Assembly (NCBI GenBank): GCA_963717195.1
Contig: CAVQVR010000015.1
Coordinates: forward strand, 62,001 to 126,000
Reading direction: 5' to 3'
DNA: 64,000 nt
Source: JACDAE01 sp963717195
GTDB lineage: Bacteria > Chloroflexota > Ktedonobacteria > Ktedonobacterales > Ktedonobacteraceae
The notes below the pieces were generated by a model, which saw only the letters and a list, made by a program, of their open reading frames with translations, was not told the origin of the DNA and searched no databases. Position numbers and translations under genes: made by a program. Shown here one piece after another: positions 50,960-59,783 of the stretch (positions are counted from its first letter, which is position 1; every line of letters starts with the position of its first letter).

Positions 50960-52072
50960 CTAGGATGTAATAATTAATGGTTTACCAGAGTATTGAGCAC
51001 GTAATGCATAGGCTCTCTGCCAGAGGCGTGAGCTTAACTTTTCCCCTTTCTTACGATCTGGTCGCAGGTGGGGCAGGAGCTTGACCCCATCACTGACCTT
51101 GATCGCACCAAGGATGTAGCGTGGAGGAAGAGATGAAAAGATTAACTGGTTATCGGCATTTTTTAGATCCTGCATATCAAAATGGCGGCCATAATCGGGA
51201 TGCCACAGGCGCGGCAGATCACATTCCAGGGCAGGAAAGGTGGCATACCAATCATCCCAGTTCCAGGAAGAGTGTGTGCGGAAGAAGCGCAGAATATCGC
51301 GCTGCGAAAATGGCGCGACATGGGCTGCGACAATACGCAACAGGAACGCAAGGTTATTCAATACAGACTCTTCCGCACCCGAGATACGATATGGTTTGAG
51401 CACTGCATCTTGTGGCAAAGAGTGTGGACGTTTTTCTTGCAAGAAGTGTAAAAAAGGCTTATAGCGATCAAATCCCTTGAAGACATAAGAATATGGAGGC
51501 TCGGGCTCAGTGCGCAGGTTGACACGACCAGTGCTCAGCGTCTCGATACCAGTAATACGCCATGCATAGGGAAAATCGCTCTCGTCAATGTGCTGCCGGA
51601 GCAGTTCACGCAGAGCTGGCGCTTCCAGCGGATAGGCACCCTGCTTGAGATATTGGGTGAGCCAGTAGAAGATACAGAATTGCGCAATATCAAATCGTTC
51701 ATTAAATCGATGATAGCGAACTTGAAATGGCTGTTGCAAAAAATAGCGAGCGTTGAGCGTATCAATGAAGCTATGCAATTCCACGTTGGGAATAACGGCC
51801 CGTATCTGATGCAGTTCCTCAGGAGGCAGATCAATCACGACGATATAGCCCGCTCGTTCCGCTAAAGGACCACGGTAACTCATAGCAAAGGCAACAGGAT
51901 TTCCGCCTCGACTCGCGATGGGCGAAGTGCTTGCAAACACACAGGCATTATGACCAAGGCCGCTCAGCGCCTTCGTCCAGCCCGAGGATCTATCGTTGCT
52001 ATTGGGTGGTAGAAGCCCGTAGGTAAAGATACTTTCAATAAAAGGCTCAACGGTGCCGTGGAAGAGAAGCAA
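50960..52072 (-). CDS. unknown protein with ADP-ribosyltransferase-fold-like N terminus
   Basis: 370 residues from TTG 52072 (AGAGGG nine or so bases before it). Residues 1-110 read L-L-F-H-G-T...I-F-T-Y-G-L-L-P-P...C-V-F-A-S-T-S...F-A-M-S-Y-R-G...Y-I-V-V-I-D-L. This order (first-strand HGT, helix with GL, strand with A-S-T, helix, strand) resembles the PARP/KptA/ART-type fold, in which the His binds NAD. The C-terminal ~250 residues show no known domain (K-G-F-D-R-Y-K-P-F, S-S-W-N-W-D-D-W-Y). I propose an ART-like enzyme, but the catalytic Glu cannot be placed. No toxin-like partner adjoins. Confidence 0.45.
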   Translation of the reverse strand: MLLFHGTVEPFIESIFTYGLLPPNSNDRSSGWTKALSGLGHNACVFASTSPIASRGGNPVAFAMSYRGPLAERAGYIVVIDLPPEELHQIRAVIPNVELHSFIDTLNARYFLQQPFQVRYHRFNERFDIAQFCIFYWLTQYLKQGAYPLEAPALRELLRQHIDESDFPYAWRITGIETLSTGRVNLRTEPEPPYSYVFKGFDRYKPFLHFLQEKRPHSLPQDAVLKPYRISGAEESVLNNLAFLLRIVAAHVAPFSQRDILRFFRTHSSWNWDDWYATFPALECDLPRLWHPDYGRHFDMQDLKNADNQLIFSSLPPRYILGAIKVSDGVKLLPHLRPDRKKGEKLSSRLWQRAYALRAQYSGKPLIITS

Positions 52073-52183
52073 AAGGCATATCCCTCTAGTGTTCTATTTT
52101 ATTGAACAGACAGTGCAGATCGATCAGGGAAACCTTTCCTATTATACGCAAAAAGTGGATTGCCTTCAATCTTCTCAAAAATA

Positions 52184-52213
52184 AATAGGACACCTCTTCC
52201 AAGGTGTCCTATT
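52184..52213 (-). terminator. yceI terminator
   Basis: On the minus strand the perfect 12-bp stem AATAGGACACCT/AGGTGTCCTATT is followed by TATTTTT. It lies 16 bp behind the yceI stop. Confidence 0.75.
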
Positions 52214-52228
52214 CCAGAGAGGCGGTTC

Positions 52229-52783
52229 TCAGGCAGTGGTGGTGGTAGCATCGACTGGCGCATCTTTATAAGTAGTCTCCAGGTCGATCTCAATTTTGAC
52301 CTCTTCGCCTACCAGAACGCCACCAGCTTCCAGACCCTGGTTCCAGGTCAAATCCCAATCTTTGCGATTAATCTTTGTCGTCGCACTAAGACCAGCAACC
52401 TGCATACCCCAGGGATTCTTGCCCTGACCAGCATACTCAGCTTTGAAAGTAACGGGCTTCGTGATACCATGCATGGTGAGATCACCAGTGACATTGTATT
52501 CATTGCCACCCAGAGGCTCGACTTTCGTGCTCTTGAAAGTAATTGTTGGGTACTGAGCTGCATCAAAGAAATCGGGAGACTGCAAGTGGCCATCACGACG
52601 CTCGTCGCGTGTATCAATACTGGCGGTCGCTACCTGAGCATCAACTGCGGAATTAGCGGGATTCTGTTCGTCGATATGCAGATGTCCGCTCAGCACCTTG
52701 AACTGTCCTTTGACGGTGCTGATCATCATGTGTCTTACAGAAAAAGTAACCTGCGAATGTGCGGGATCAATTTCCCATGCCAT
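52229..52783 (-). CDS. YceI family lipocalin-like protein
   Basis: 184-residue YceI-domain protein, a beta-barrel that binds isoprenoid-type lipids in known structures. The family ends are clear: W-E-I-D-P-A-H-S-Q-V-T-F-S-V-R-H (residues 3-18), F-F-D-A-A-Q-Y-P-T-I-T-F (about 72), G-D-L-T-M-H-G-I-T-K-P-V and N-R-K-D-W-D-L-T-W. No signal peptide is visible, so it is likely cytosolic. It is preceded by a clear promoter with a palindromic operator. Confidence 0.9.
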   Translation of the reverse strand: MAWEIDPAHSQVTFSVRHMMISTVKGQFKVLSGHLHIDEQNPANSAVDAQVATASIDTRDERRDGHLQSPDFFDAAQYPTITFKSTKVEPLGGNEYNVTGDLTMHGITKPVTFKAEYAGQGKNPWGMQVAGLSATTKINRKDWDLTWNQGLEAGGVLVGEEVKIEIDLETTYKDAPVDATTTTA

Positions 52784-52830
52784 AGTAAATTATCCTCCAT
52801 CAGTCATTGTCTTTGTTGGGTTAGCAACAT

Positions 52831-52873
52831 CACTAACACGATTTAGTGTAACACGGTTACTTCCTTTTGTCAA
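52831..52873 (-). promoter_or_regulatory. yceI promoter with overlapping operator
   Basis: Minus strand TTGACA (52873-52868) and TACACT (52850-52845) are exactly 17 bp apart. The inverted repeat CACTAA-ATCGTG-TTAGTG (52848-52831) covers the -10 region and start point. The position fits a repressor such as MarR type, which often controls yceI genes; no such regulator gene is nearby. Confidence 0.6.
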
Positions 52874-53034
52874 GTAGCTAATTATTGCTTAGTTATTTTC
52901 CTATCCATAGGGAAGTTACTTCTTTTGATCCCTGCCCTTTTCATGCTAGCTACGATCGGCTACAATACACAATCATGATATACTCTCTGCTGACAATATA
53001 CCAATGGCAGACAAATAAGTAGAGGATTCTTTGT

Positions 53035-54459
53035 ATGTTCACCCTTAATGACATAATTCAAGGCAACGTGGACAGAGTACGCCTGCTGAGTAGCCAGAGC
53101 CCCAGTCCTGCTATGGTTTTTCGTTCCGCTCATCACGATAGCCGCCAGATCCGTGCTGGAGATCTTTTTATTGCTATTAAAGGGGCCAGAGTCGATGGGC
53201 AACGTTTTATTCCCTCAGTTGCTCAGGCAGGCGCACTGGGAGCACTTTGTAGCGAGCCGAGCACTGATGTTCCACCCGATTTCTTGCAGATTGTCGTACC
53301 GGATGTAGTGGAAGCGTTGCAAGCCACAGCACGTGTACGCACACAACGGCAGGAGCATACTACACTCATCGGTATTACTGGCAGCAATGGCAAGACTAGC
53401 ACAAAAGAAGCCATCGCCGAAGTGCTCAGTCATAAGGCACTGACGCTCAAAACGCAGGCATCGTACAATAATGAGATCGGATATCCGCTGACGTTGTTGC
53501 GCCTGGAGCCTGAACATCGCTATGCAGTACTGGAGATGGGTGCGCAATGGGTAGGTGAGCTCGCATGGCTTTGCCGTACGATTGCCAGTCCGAACTGGTC
53601 TCTCATCACCAACGTTGGTACATCACACCTTGAATTTTTCAAATCGCAGGAACGTATTGCAATCGCCAAAAGCGAACTGGTGCAGGCGCTCGCCAGCGAT
53701 GGCATAGCTATTTTGAACTATGACGATCTTAATGTACGTAGTATGAGTATGAAGACGCAGGCACGCATTCTCTATTATGGCTTTGAAGACGGTGCACAGG
53801 TACGCGCCAGTTCGATAGGTGGCGATACACTTTTTGGGAGAAGCTTTACCTTAAGCTACCAGAATCAGCAACGTCACATACAGTTACACCTGCCAGGCGA
53901 ACATGGCGTTCTAATTGCATTAGCTGCTGCTGCCGTTGGATGTGCCGCTGAGATGTCTCTTGATGAGATTGGTACCGCACTGGAAACATTGGCTCCCGCG
54001 AAAGGGCGCGGCGAGATTAAACCGGGTCCAAACGGCAGCACGATTGTTGACGATACCTATAATGCCAGTCGTCAATCAATCGCCGCTATCACCAGCGCTA
54101 TGCATGCCACAGCCTTACCATCTACAAGCAAACGCTGGGCCATCGTAGGCGATATCTTCGAACTGGGTCCCTTCGCTCAAGAGGAACATCAGATGAGCGG
54201 CGAGATTATGGCCCATACTGTCGATTACTTGATCGCGCTCGGCACTGAGGCACGCTTCTATGTCGAAGGCGCACTAAAAGCTGGAATGCCTGCAAAAAAT
54301 ACTCATTATTTTCGCTCGAATGTAGACGATAGCGCTGCATTGGAAACAGCTAAACAGGCCATAGCAGATCTGCTCAAGCGAGATGTAAAAAGCGGCGACC
54401 TGGTGCTCATCAAAGGCTCGCGGGGTATGCGCATGGAAACGCTGCTAGAAATGCTATAA
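53035..54459 (+). CDS. murF: UDP-MurNAc-tripeptide:D-Ala-D-Ala ligase
   Basis: MurF adds D-Ala-D-Ala to the UDP-MurNAc-tripeptide, last cytosolic step of the peptidoglycan monomer. 474 residues. N-terminal F-R-S-A-H-H-D-S-R-Q-I-R-A-G-D-L-F-I-A-I-K-G (UDP-binding), Mur ligase P-loop G-I-T-G-S-N-G-K-T-S-T-K (about 116), E-M-G-A-Q-W-V-G-E-L (about 168), and C-terminal domain D-D-T-Y-N-A-S-R-Q-S. ATG 53035 lies at the start of a three-gene wall operon (murF-ddl-epimerase). Confidence 0.93.
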   Translation: MFTLNDIIQGNVDRVRLLSSQSPSPAMVFRSAHHDSRQIRAGDLFIAIKGARVDGQRFIPSVAQAGALGALCSEPSTDVPPDFLQIVVPDVVEALQATARVRTQRQEHTTLIGITGSNGKTSTKEAIAEVLSHKALTLKTQASYNNEIGYPLTLLRLEPEHRYAVLEMGAQWVGELAWLCRTIASPNWSLITNVGTSHLEFFKSQERIAIAKSELVQALASDGIAILNYDDLNVRSMSMKTQARILYYGFEDGAQVRASSIGGDTLFGRSFTLSYQNQQRHIQLHLPGEHGVLIALAAAAVGCAAEMSLDEIGTALETLAPAKGRGEIKPGPNGSTIVDDTYNASRQSIAAITSAMHATALPSTSKRWAIVGDIFELGPFAQEEHQMSGEIMAHTVDYLIALGTEARFYVEGALKAGMPAKNTHYFRSNVDDSAALETAKQAIADLLKRDVKSGDLVLIKGSRGMRMETLLEML

Positions 54460-54524
54460 GATATTTACACAGTTCTCGATCCCTCTGGGTGAAACCTGAA
54501 CTATGCAATGGAAGGATTAAAAAA

Positions 54525-55649
54525 ATGGCAGAAAAGAAAATACGCGTCGGCCTTATTTTTGGTGGTCGCTCAGGAGAGCACGATGTTTCGCTTGCTTCGG
54601 CCAGATCAGTTATGGCGAATCTAGATACAAATAAATATGAGGTTGTACCGATAGGCATCACCAGAACCGGTACCTGGCTGCTAGGAACAGAGCCAGCCAG
54701 CTTACAAGCGGCCAACGAGAGCGTTTCGCAAGAAGGCGTTGCTGGTGAGACAACGACTGCTGTTACATTGACGGGCGACCCCAGCTTGCGCCGCCTCATC
54801 CCTTTACAGAGTAGCGAACCGCTCCAGAATAACGGAGCATTGGATGTTATCTTCCCGGTTCTGCATGGCACATATGGTGAAGACGGCACATTGCAGGGAC
54901 TGCTGGAGATGGCGAATGTTCCCTACGTTGGTTGTGGCGTGCTGGGTGCAGCACTGGGCATGGACAAAGAAAAGATGAAGATGATCTTCAAAACGGTCAA
55001 CCTGCCCGGCGTTGCTTATCTGGTTTATCGACGTAACGAGTGGGAGCGCTCACCGAAGACCATTCTGGATGCCATCGAGCAACAACTGGGCTATCCTAAC
55101 TTCGTTAAACCCGTTAATCTGGGATCAAGCGTGGGCATCAATAAAGCACACAATCGGGCAGAGCTGGAACATGCCATCCATGTTGCCGCAGAGTACGATC
55201 ATAAGATCATTATCGAGCATGGCATCAATTGCCGCGAACTGGAATGCGCTGTGCTGGGCAATGATGAACCTATCGCCTCAGTCGTCGGCGAAATCCTGGC
55301 CAGCAACGAATTTTATGACTACAACGCAAAATACCTGGACAACAAATCGCAGTGTATCATTCCCGCAGATCTTCCTCAAGCAACGGCAGAAGAGATACGT
55401 CGCCAGGCGGTACAGGCATTCCTGGCCCTTGACCTGAGTGGACTGGCACGCGTCGACTTTTTCCTGGAGAAAGAGACGGGCCAGGTTTATATTAACGAGG
55501 TCAATACTTTACCAGGCTTCACCGAGATCAGTATGTATCCCAAGCTGTGGGAAGCAAGCGGTCTTCCCTATCCAGAATTATTGGACAGGCTGATCGAACT
55601 GGCACTGGAGCGTCACGCGGACCGCCAGCGCAATCGCACCAGTCGCTAA
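54525..55649 (+). CDS. ddl: D-alanine--D-alanine ligase
   Basis: Makes the D-Ala-D-Ala dipeptide that MurF adds. ATG 54525 (M-A-E-K-K-I-R-V-G) has AAGGA nine bases before it; an ATG-less start further up at 54489 is unlikely. 374 residues of the ATP-grasp fold: G-L-I-F-G-G-R-S-G-E-H-D-V-S, V-L-H-G-T-Y-G-E-D-G-T-L-Q-G-L-L-E, F-V-K-P-V-N-L-G-S-S-V-G-I, A-R-V-D-F-F-L and N-E-V-N-T-L-P-G-F-T-E-I-S-M-Y-P. Residues 60-85 form a longer linker than usual. Confidence 0.94.
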   Translation: MAEKKIRVGLIFGGRSGEHDVSLASARSVMANLDTNKYEVVPIGITRTGTWLLGTEPASLQAANESVSQEGVAGETTTAVTLTGDPSLRRLIPLQSSEPLQNNGALDVIFPVLHGTYGEDGTLQGLLEMANVPYVGCGVLGAALGMDKEKMKMIFKTVNLPGVAYLVYRRNEWERSPKTILDAIEQQLGYPNFVKPVNLGSSVGINKAHNRAELEHAIHVAAEYDHKIIIEHGINCRELECAVLGNDEPIASVVGEILASNEFYDYNAKYLDNKSQCIIPADLPQATAEEIRRQAVQAFLALDLSGLARVDFFLEKETGQVYINEVNTLPGFTEISMYPKLWEASGLPYPELLDRLIELALERHADRQRNRTSR

Positions 55650-55670
55650 GGTAGCAGGAGAGGACATCAT

Positions 55671-56744
55671 ATGTCAGGCACGATTATTCAAGCGATCACC
55701 GTTGAACCGTTAACGATCCAACTGCTGGAGCCTTTCACTATTGCTACAGGCAGTGTCTCCGCCGCCAAAAACGTTCTGATCACCGTCACGCTCAATGATG
55801 GCAGCATTGGTTATGGCGAGAGCGCACCGTTCCCACCCAGCACGGGCGAATCCCAGGAAACCGCCCTGGTAGCGGCTCTCAGTTGTGCGGAACTGCTCAA
55901 AGGACGTGACGCAGCTCAGTGGCGTGTCCTCTCCCACCTTATCCATAGCATCTACTACGCTCAAGCCACCGTCTGTGCGGGTATGGAGATGGCTATTCTC
56001 GACGCACTCACACGCTCTTACGGTATTCCATTATACGTCTTTTTTGGTGGCGCAACTTCATTTATTGAAACTGACATAAGCATTCCCCTGGTTACGCCCG
56101 AGCATGCATACGACCTGGCACAAGAAATAGCTGCGCACGGCATCAAGCGCATCAAAGTTAAAGTTGGTCAGAATCTGCGCGAGGACGTAGATCGCGTTGA
56201 AGCCATCCGCAATGGAGCTCCGCATCTCGGCCTCACGCTCGACGCCAACCAGGGCTATACACCCGGTGAGGCCCTGCTCTGCCTGGAAGCACTCGATGAC
56301 CGCGATATCCGCCCCTTCATGATGGAACAACCAGTCCACAAGGACGACTACGAGGGTATGCGCTACGTTACGCAACATACTACAGTCCCCATCGCCGCCG
56401 ACGAAAGCGCCGATAGCCCTTCCTCTGTCGCCCGCCTGATTGCTATGGGGGCAGCCAATGTTATTACAATAAAACTGATGAAAAGTGGTGTTGTGGGTGC
56501 GCTCGATATTGCTGCTTTATGTCGTAGCAACCATACACAACTGATGATCGGCTCAATGATTGAGTCGCGCCTGGCGGTTAGCTTTGCGACTCATCTGACT
56601 GCGGGGCTGGGTGGATTTCGTTTTATCGACCTGGATACTCCTACACTGCTGACGAATGACCCTTTTGTGGGAGGATATGAGCAGCGAGGGGGTGTATACG
56701 ACGTTTCGGGGGTGCAACAGGGATCTGGAGTACAGAAAAGATAG
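55671..56744 (+). CDS. dipeptide (L-Ala-D/L-Glu) epimerase
   Basis: Enolase-superfamily enzyme; with the murein neighbours the likely reaction is L-Ala-D-Glu epimerisation in peptidoglycan recycling. Marks: Y-G-E-S-A-P-F-P-P, I-K-V-K-V-G (catalytic Lys pair K-x-K, about 164), L-D-A-N-Q-G-Y (metal Asp, about 193), M-E-Q-P-V (Glu), A-D-E-S (Asp) and I-K-L-M-K-S-G (the last catalytic Lys). 357 residues. It starts 21 bp behind ddl and is the last gene of the operon. Dipeptide specificity is inferred. Confidence 0.83.
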   Translation: MSGTIIQAITVEPLTIQLLEPFTIATGSVSAAKNVLITVTLNDGSIGYGESAPFPPSTGESQETALVAALSCAELLKGRDAAQWRVLSHLIHSIYYAQATVCAGMEMAILDALTRSYGIPLYVFFGGATSFIETDISIPLVTPEHAYDLAQEIAAHGIKRIKVKVGQNLREDVDRVEAIRNGAPHLGLTLDANQGYTPGEALLCLEALDDRDIRPFMMEQPVHKDDYEGMRYVTQHTTVPIAADESADSPSSVARLIAMGAANVITIKLMKSGVVGALDIAALCRSNHTQLMIGSMIESRLAVSFATHLTAGLGGFRFIDLDTPTLLTNDPFVGGYEQRGGVYDVSGVQQGSGVQKR

Positions 56745-56814
56745 CGCAAAAAGCTTTTTGCATCGAACAAATTAAAATTCACAAAAACCTCACAGTAGCT
56801 TTTTCGGCATGTGT

Positions 56815-56842
56815 TATACTTCCGCTTACACTATATAGTAAG
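56815..56842 (+). promoter_or_regulatory. extended -10 promoter with palindromic operator before the Rpn gene
   Basis: TGTTATACT is an extended -10 (56812-56820). The palindrome CTTAC-ACTATATA-GTAAG (56825-56842) covers the likely start point. A similar CTTAC/GTAAG palindrome lies at 41097-41134. The gene's ribosome site GGAGGTG follows immediately. Confidence 0.4.
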
Positions 56843-56858
56843 TGGAGGTGAATAAAAT

Positions 56859-57770
56859 ATGGCGAAACTCTGGGATGAGAGTATGAAAACGCTTGTACGA
56901 GCAAACCCGCAAGCATTTGTCCGCTGGCTTATTCCAAATGCGAAATTTATTAGAGAGCACCGTGAGAAGTTAAAGGTCTGGGACCAGGAGGTGGATATAC
57001 TCATTGAAGTACTGGTCAATGGAGAAATCATGCTGCTCCACGTTGAGTTCCAGACCTACAATGATACCACTATGCCAGAGCGCCTCTTGCGGTATAATGT
57101 AGCAGCAAGATACGAACACGAACTTCCAGTCCTGTCATTTGTGATCTATCTCCTGAAGGATGGTAATATTGTACCATCGCCCCTGATATGGATCGTTCCA
57201 ACAGGTCAGGAAGTACTTCACTTTCATTTTCACACTATCGAAATTGGAGATCTTTCTCCAGAGGATATTCGGAGTACAGGAGAAGTCAACTTATTACCAC
57301 TCCTACCTCTGACCAGAGGTGGAGCAACACGTAATATAGTGAGTAGTATGCTCAGAGAGTTAGATATTCCCGAGCACAAAGAATTGGCCTTGCTTGGATT
57401 CAAACTGGCATCGCTTGTCTTCAAGCGTAAGAGCCAGAACGATCTTGAATGGCTGATAAGGAGCTTTAAAGAGATGCACGATATTCTGCATGATACTCCA
57501 ATCTATCAATTGATTCTTGAAGAAGGACGTGAGAAGGGGCTTGAGCAGGGACTCGCAAAAGCGAGAGAGGAAGAGCGTTTAAATCTGCGCCTGATCCTGG
57601 TCAACATCGCTCAGACACGTTTCCCTGACCTGGTTGATATGGTAAAAGCACGCACGAATAGTATTGAGGATATCAATGCATTACGGCAACTCGTGATCAA
57701 TTTTGGGACGGCAGAGAATAGTGAGAAAATTCAGCAGTATCTCACCAATGGCGATAAACTTATCAATTGA
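56859..57770 (+). CDS. Rpn-family PD-(D/E)XK nuclease/transposase-like protein
   Basis: 303 residues of the Rpn/putative transposase family (DUF4351-related), encoding PD-(D/E)XK endonucleases linked to RecA-independent recombination. Seen: the characteristic start W-D-E-S-M-K-T-L-V, K-V-W-D-Q-E-V-D-I-L-I-E-V (Asp), L-L-H-V-E-F-Q-T (E-x-Q), Y-N-V-A-A-R-Y-E, and a charged coiled-coil E-E-G-R-E-K-G-L-E-Q-G-L near the end. The nuclease Lys is replaced by Gln (E-F-Q), as often in this family. ATG 56859 follows GGAGGTG at eight bases. Confidence 0.82.
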   Translation: MAKLWDESMKTLVRANPQAFVRWLIPNAKFIREHREKLKVWDQEVDILIEVLVNGEIMLLHVEFQTYNDTTMPERLLRYNVAARYEHELPVLSFVIYLLKDGNIVPSPLIWIVPTGQEVLHFHFHTIEIGDLSPEDIRSTGEVNLLPLLPLTRGGATRNIVSSMLRELDIPEHKELALLGFKLASLVFKRKSQNDLEWLIRSFKEMHDILHDTPIYQLILEEGREKGLEQGLAKAREEERLNLRLILVNIAQTRFPDLVDMVKARTNSIEDINALRQLVINFGTAENSEKIQQYLTNGDKLIN

Positions 57771-57801
57771 CTCACAGCTTCTCACTAACCGAGAGTTGAG
57801 C

Positions 57802-57840
57802 GACCTCCTGAGACCCTGGTGGTAGGGAACTCAGGAGGTC
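57802..57840. terminator. 11-bp stem terminator between convergent genes
   Basis: GACCTCCTGAG (57802-57812) and CTCAGGAGGTC (57830-57840), loop 17 bp, then TCTTT. It follows the Rpn stop by 32 bp and lies before the S53 gene end. Confidence 0.65.
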
Positions 57841-57917
57841 TCTTTGCACTAACTTCTTCCCAATAACTCAGGACAGAGCCAGTGTGTGTCAAGATACAAA
57901 TTGCGAAAGGATCTGGG

Positions 57918-59317
57918 TTAATACCAGTAATGAGTCAGTTCTTCTACCAACTCTGCCACTTTTGGTGTTCCCCAGCCGGTTGCTGCATCCCAACCAGGAG
58001 TTGCCTGATAGCCAGCCGTCTCATTCGTTCCATTGTTGCCGACCGTAATATCGTGATAGGCTTCTTTCGCCTCAAAGCGGTTACTCCCAATCTGGTACAG
58101 CGCAGGATTCAGGAAGCCTAACGGGTGATGAGCATACTGGTTGGCATCAGCTGTGATACCTGCCCACTGTGGAGATCCTTCGCTGGTACCACCGAAGAGA
58201 TAAAATGCATTGGCTGCTCCCCCAGAAAGCCCAGATAAACAGGGACAGAGGTATATGGATCGGCATTATAGGAGATATCAGGCAGGCCACGATGCCCATT
58301 CAATTCCTTCTGAACCGTTTTGGGCAAAGTATCTTTTTGATAGTCTGGTTCCTTGAAAAACTGACTTACTCCACCACCAGTCGCCGACTGATCAATTTTC
58401 TGCGTTGCCAGATCATTCCAGACCGTCTCAGACTGATAGTTCCCTTTTGTGTCAGCATACAGGCTGGTACCCCCAACCGCTGTAACATATGGCGATGAGG
58501 CTGGAAACCCAACCGTGGGGAAGGGGTAGATGTTGCCCGCTACATCAACGTTGGCAGTTCCAGAATCGCCCGCCGATGCAAAAACGCTGACGTGTGCTTC
58601 AGCAGCTTGTTTATAGAACGTCTCAAACTTATCAAGGACGAATTCACTGGATTTGTCGAACAGGGTGTTCTCAGTAGTACTCCAGCTCTGTGAGATAATT
58701 TTTCCTAGATGATAGTCAATTGCATACTTCTCCAGAGCCAGAAACTGAGGCATACCCTGCACACCTTCCGTCTCAGAGACGGGACTCGTCAGCACAACGA
58801 TGTTCGCATCTGGTGCCAGAGCATGCGACCACTGCACATCTAGTGATGTCTCCTCGGCCCAACCAACCTGATCACCGTTAGTCGGATCAAAGGGAACGCT
58901 TCCCAGAGGTGCAAGCTGTTTGATGCTTGGTGGATCAGGTAGACCATAGCCAGCATCGAAGGTCTTCAGGTCACTTACTAGCGTCGGGCTCCCAAACGAG
59001 TCGATAATGACAATCGTCTGACCCTTCCCTGCAAAGCCCGCTTTAAGGAGTGGAGTTACATCATATGCGTTGCGAATCTCCTGTGGGCTATAGCAGGGCA
59101 CATTAAATGTTGCGCGGCATTGCGCATCCGTAGGAGCGGCACTACTGATACGCCCAAGCATCTTCGCAAGAGGGTGGAAGAGTTCTTGCGAGGGCCGTAC
59201 ATTGTTTTGCGTGACCCCAGCCGCCGTAAGCAACGAGGCCAGCAGCAACAATGCCATCACCATAAGTATATGCAAACGCACGCGGAGAAATGGAGAACGA
59301 ATAGAAGGGTAATTCAA
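57918..59317 (-). pseudogene. S53 (sedolisin-type) peptidase, frameshifted near the catalytic Ser
   Basis: Secreted acid serine peptidase: signal peptide to about residue 32, then the S53 body with W-A-E-E-T-S-L-D-V-Q-W (catalytic Glu and Asp), A-S-A-G-D-S-G-T (oxyanion Asp) and G-G-T-S-L-Y-A-D. After L-G-F-L-G the frame slips at a run of five C (plus strand 58219-58223) and ends at 58118. The other frame continues G-A-A-N-A-F-Y-L-F-G-G-T-S-E-G-S-P (catalytic Ser) to T-H-Y-W-Y and a stop at 57918. One extra base in the run gives an intact ~467-aa peptidase. No propeptide in front. Real mutation or sequence error cannot be told apart. Confidence 0.85.
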
Positions 59318-59642
59318 ATATATAACTCCTTCTCGGTAGAAAAGAAGAAACTATCTATGGGATCATCATGTGGGCAAAGAGAAAAAGATGTGCCTATCCC
59401 TAAGCGCTTAGATATGAGAGAATATGGTAATACAGAATTCCCCGCGCAGATCAACGTCATGGGTATCGGTTATCAGGATTGGTAGCGATGGAAAGGACTG
59501 GCACCCTTGTTCACCTCACATTGAAGCATCTATGTTCCCCTACATAGTTCTTCCAACGAATACAATGTAACAACATTTAAGTTTAGCACACTAACGCAAA
59601 AATAGCATGTGAAATGCCATTATGTCAAGCAAGCTAACCTGT

Positions 59643-59684
59643 ATCTGCTCAAAGGGAAACTGCCCTCTTTTCTTTTGAGCAGAT
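59643..59684. repeat. 11-bp-arm inverted repeat
   Basis: ATCTGCTCAAA (59643-59653) and TTTGAGCAGAT (59674-59684), extended by CCTG/CAGG. Loop holds a T-rich stretch. It lies about 100 bp behind the ABC exporter stop. The rest of the 59318-59783 gap shows no gene. Confidence 0.55.
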
Positions 59685-59783
59685 GCAGGTCACGCAAGGA
59701 ACACCTCACTGCTGTTATCCTGGCATCTCTTGCGGATACGACACCTGTGGAAGCTCATAACCATCATTGTTTTCTGTTATATA

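Noticed and set aside
57918..58118. Separate small gene behind the S53 gene
   Set aside because: It is the C-terminal frame of the peptidase after the frameshift, with the catalytic Ser motif just before it.
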